Source: Asterella californica
Lineage: Eukaryota > Streptophyta > Marchantiopsida > Marchantiales > Aytoniaceae
Reading direction: 5' to 3'
Length of the DNA: 64,000 bases
Assembly (NCBI GenBank): GCA_036924285.1
Contig: JAYKYS010000005.1
Span: 7,812,001-7,876,000 of the forward strand
Shown piece after piece: positions 60,338 through 64,000 of the stretch; the first letter of the stretch is position 1, and each line of letters starts with the position of its first letter. A program made the translations under genes and the position numbers. The notes beneath the pieces are model-generated. The model had not been told where the DNA came from and did not search any database. It saw nothing but the letters and a program-made list of their open reading frames with translations.

Positions 60338-63300
60338 CTAACGCCCTTCTTGTCCTTGTCTCCGTTTGAATAAGTCCAATACTTCGCTCGCATGTGCGAG
60401 ATCTTCCTCTGGCACCCAAGTTGCCTCCTTCAAATGGTAACCACGCCATTTGACCAAGTACTCCATCCGGTTTGATTTGCGCCGAGATCGCAAAATGGAC
60501 TCCACCTCATATTCTGCTTCGCCTTGCACGACATCAGGTTGAGGCCTGAGTACTTGTTTGCGCTCCGGCCGCAAATCATCCTTGAAGTATTTCTTTAATA
60601 AAGAAACATGGAAAGTCGGATGCAACTGCCACTCGCGAGGAAGGTCTAAGGTATAGACGTCATCGTGCGGATTCTTGACAATGACAAAAGGTCCCGCAAA
60701 CTTCGATGAAAACTTCGCCGATATTTCTTTCGGAAGTGTGAAGTTTTTCGCACTTAACCATACTTCTTCGCCCACTTGAAACTTCACTTGCCGCCGATGC
60801 TTATTTACCTGCTTCATGTATCTTTGCTGCGCCTTCTCGAGGTTCTTCTTTACTTGCTCCTCGCGCCGCTGCATTGCCGCCACCAACTCTTCAGCTGATG
60901 TTTGCCGTGTTCTTGGTCGTGCCGATGTAGAACTCCCTGCAAGAGTCAAGTCAAGAGGCCCTTCTGGCTCACGTCCGTAAGCCAGCAAGAAAGGCGATTC
61001 GCCGGTTGCTGAATGCTTCGTGGAATTGTAGCAATACTCCGCAAGACTGAGCCACTCCGCCCAATCACTTTGGTCCGCGCTCACATAATTCCTCAAGTAC
61101 TGATTCAGAACCGAGTTAACTCGTTCCGTTTGCCCATCTGTTTCCGGATGAAAGGCGGTACTAAATTTTAACTTAGTCCCCAATTTTTGGAACAAGTGTT
61201 TCCAAAAGGCACTTGTGAACTTAGAGTCCCGATCTGAAATAATACTCCGAGGTAATCCATGTGAACGCCACCAAGTATCTAGGAACAATCGAGAAGTCGT
61301 GAACGCTGTTGCAGTATCCAAGGTCGGAGCAAACTTCGCGAGTTTGCTAAACCGGTCAACTATCACAAAAATCGCATTGTATCCATTCGTGTCAGACAGA
61401 GAGGTAATGAAGTCCATGCTAATGCTTTCCAAAGGTCGGACTGGAATCGGCAGAGGATGAAGCAACCCTTGTTTCTTCTCATAACAAACGCGGTTAGCTT
61501 GACATGTTACACATGTTTTCACAAAGTGGGCAACATCGTCTTTCATGTGGGGCCAATAAAACTTTTTAGCTATCACTGCTAAAGTGGACTTTTCTCCTTT
61601 ATGGCCTGATAAGAGCACATCATGACATTCTTTGAGTAACTTAGTCCGAAGTTTTCCTTGTCCCACATAAACCCGACTTTGCTTGAACATGAGTAAACCA
61701 TGTCTTAGCTGCATGTTCTGCAACTTCACTCCTCGCTTGAGTTGTTCCAGGTACTCCTTCGCTTGGTCATCGCCCATGTAACCTTCACGTATTCGCCTCT
61801 CCAAGTCTGACTCCTTAGGATACATAGCTCGCAAAATCTGTGTTGACGATGGGAGATATTCCTCCTTGCGACTCAAGGCGTCAGGAACCACATTGTCCTT
61901 TCCCGCTTTGTGGATTAATTCCACATTCATGAGCGCCAAGGTATCATGCCACCGTAGTTGCTTTGGCGTCACCCGATCTTGTGTCTCAAAATACTTGAGC
62001 GAGATGTTATCAGTATACACTTGGGTCTTGTGAAGTCCCAAGTAAAGCCGCCATTTCCTCAAGCAATGAACCACCGCAAACAGTTCCTTCTCGTGAGTCG
62101 GCCATCGACTCTCTGTCCCAGATAGCTTCTTGCTTTCGTATGCTACAGGTTTTCCATCCTGCACCAACACTCCGCCAATCGCGTAGTCGCTCGCGTCCGT
62201 GTGCACCTCGAATGGTTTGTCGAACTCCGGCAGCTTCAAAACTGGCGCCTTTGACAAAATAGTTTTGATCGTCCGAAACGCATCATCCACCTCCTTGGTC
62301 CAACTTACCTGTGCGTCTTTGCCCGTCCAGTCTGTCAGCGGCTTCGCGATCTTTGAAAACCCCTTCACATACTTGCGGTAGAACTGCGCCAATCCTAAGA
62401 ATCGTCGCATCCTCTTCACTGTAGTTGGAGGCTCCCAAGTCACAATCGTGTCCACCTTCTACATATCCGGGCCGACTACTTCTGCACTAATGACATGTCC
62501 CAAAAAGTTAATGCGCTCCAAACCAAACTCACTCTTGTCAATGTTGGCAAACAGCTTGTGCTCCCGTAGCTTCGTCAACACCACCCTTAGCTGCTCCGCG
62601 TGCGACTCCAAGGTTTTGGAGTAGATCAAGATGTCGTCGATGTAAACGATGACAAACTCATCCATCTCCTCGCGAAAAATTGTGTTCATCAATGTGGTGA
62701 ACGTCGAAGGGGCGTTGCAGAGTCCAAATGGCATCACCACGAATTCAAACGATCCGTATCTGGTTCGACAAGCGGTCTTCTCAACATCGGGGTCAGCTAT
62801 CCGGATTTGGTAATATCTTGACTTCAAGTCTATCCTGCTGAAGTACTTTGCGCCCGCTAACCTATCAAAGAGGTCGTCTATCCTTGGCAAGGGATAATTA
62901 TTCTTCACCGTCACCTTATTGAGTGCACGATAATCTACACAGAGTCGTAACTTCCCATCTTTCTTCTTTGCGAAGAGAACTGGGGCTCCATAAGGTGACT
63001 TGCTGGTTCGAATATATCCCCGCGCTAATAGCTCGCCGAGTTGTCTTTTCAACTCAAGGAGTTCCACCTGACTGAGTCGGTAAGGAGCTTTGGAAGGTGG
63101 TTCTGATCCTGGCAAGACTTCGATCTTGTGATCCACCACCCGCCTTGGAGGTAACTCAGCAGGTAACTCGTCCGTCAAGACATCCTCAAACTCCTTAATC
63201 ACTTCGCGAAGCACCTCCGGAAGTTTAGTCGCGTCTCTTGATGTTTCCTCTTGTCCGTCACCCGCCATCAAATCTGCAACCCGCATCAAACACATGACTC

Positions 63301-64000
63301 CGTCGTTGAAGTCCATCTGTTTGCCTTTGATCAAGTTCACTGCAAAGTCATCAATCTTCCGCGCCTTCCGGATCAGCCTCACTCCCAGCTTCCGCCCTTT
63401 AACTCTAACGTTTAACCTTAAAGGTTTCCGCCTAAGTTCCACTTCAAACCTGTCCAAGAAAGTGTTCCCCAAAACCGCATGGATATCATCCATCTCGCAC
63501 ACCGTGAAGTTCTCTGTGAACTCCAACTTCTCACACGCAAATCGTACGTCCAAGGCCACTTCGGAAGTTTGGTACGTCTTGCCCTTGGCAAAGCGTACCT
63601 GAATAGGCTTGTCTGCCTTGGAGGTAGACAAGCCCAACTTCTTCACCAACTTCGGACTTATGAAGGAGTGAGTCGCTCCTGTGTCCATAAGAAAAGTAAC
63701 ATCACGGTTAGCAACCTTGGCTTGTAGAAACATCAATCCCGGCGTCTTCTTCGTGGTTCTCAAGGTCACAGTCATCTGGCCCTCCAACAAGTCCTTTGCA
63801 ACAAACGCATTCATGCTACAGTTACTAACCTTAGGTTTCGTGCACCCCTTAGCAATATGGCCCGCCTCGCCACAGTTGTAGCAAGTAAACTTAGCGCCAT
63901 TGCCCTTCTGAGGTGTCTGCCCCTTAGGTTTTATTCCTGTTTGCTGCCGCTTTGCTGCCGGGGCAGAAGTATCTTTCCGATCCTTCTCACCCCCATCCCA
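60338..64000 (-). pseudogene. gag-pol of chromovirus element 3 (5'-partial, one premature stop)
   Basis: The frame is open from the window end to 62462, then a TAG at 62459-62461, then open in the same frame to 60338. In order: a CCHC knuckle ([14 protein letters not shown]), protease [15 protein letters not shown] ([42 protein letters not shown]), RNase H (FEVHTDASDYAIGGVLV, HEKELFAVV, HKAGKDNVVPDALSRK), integrase (HKGEKSTLAVIAKKFYWPHM, CVTCQ, a core with DFITSL, SDRDSKF and TDGQTERVN) and a C-terminal chromodomain (YEVESILRSRRKSNRMEYLVKWRGY). The chromodomain marks it as a chromovirus, a group that targets chromatin marks. The stop lies between RT and RNase H. It is otherwise intact, so the copy is young. 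Confidence 0.92.

Noticed and set aside
1..64000. CRISPR array, bacterial operon or phage system
   Set aside because: There are introns, plant retroelements and plant domain architectures throughout; no spaced direct repeats or bacterial signals were found.

Overview
The window is nuclear DNA of a land plant. It holds three intron-rich plant genes set in a large mass of Ty3/gypsy LTR retrotransposons. The best indicators are a malectin-LRR receptor-like kinase, a chloroplast ClpF-type protein with a transit-like N-terminus, plant-style primer binding sites and a chromodomain retroelement. I cannot fix the species; a bryophyte or other non-seed plant is possible but unproven.

Layout. 1-5598: decayed gypsy element 1 (+), with tRNA-Asp-type primer site, gag with three CCHC knuckles, protease, RT and RNase H, but no integrase before a G-rich tract. 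5599-15332: nearly complete gypsy element 2 (-) with two very similar LTRs of 1664 and 1763 bp and a gag-pol broken by three small indels. 15333-17171: unassigned sequence, then a gag fragment of the element 2 family (+) joined directly to a protease fragment of the element 3 family (-). 18370-28346: receptor-like kinase gene (-), at least 18 exons. 28347-37700: hairpin-rich upstream DNA, a tRNA-like SINE relic, and an old truncated copy of element 2 (32915-35027). 37700-40070: unrecognised, possibly decayed coding pieces with a 75-bp palindromic tandem repeat. 40995-44135: METTL21-type methyltransferase gene (+), 8 inferred exons, one separated by an AT-AC intron with U12-type signals. 47211-50601: ClpF-like gene (-), 9 exons, all phases consistent. 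50602-56640: AT-rich, no gene seen. 56650-58523: decayed gypsy element 4 (+), interrupted by chromovirus element 3 (-, 58524 to beyond the window end).

The three host genes are functionally unrelated: cell-surface signalling, protein methylation and chloroplast proteolysis. No operon-like or defence-island logic is visible. No clearly new biological system was found. The most rewarding observations are the AT-AC intron, the LRR-I-type ectodomain joined to an LRR-VIII-type kinase, the chimeric retroelement junction, and several perfect hairpins near genes.
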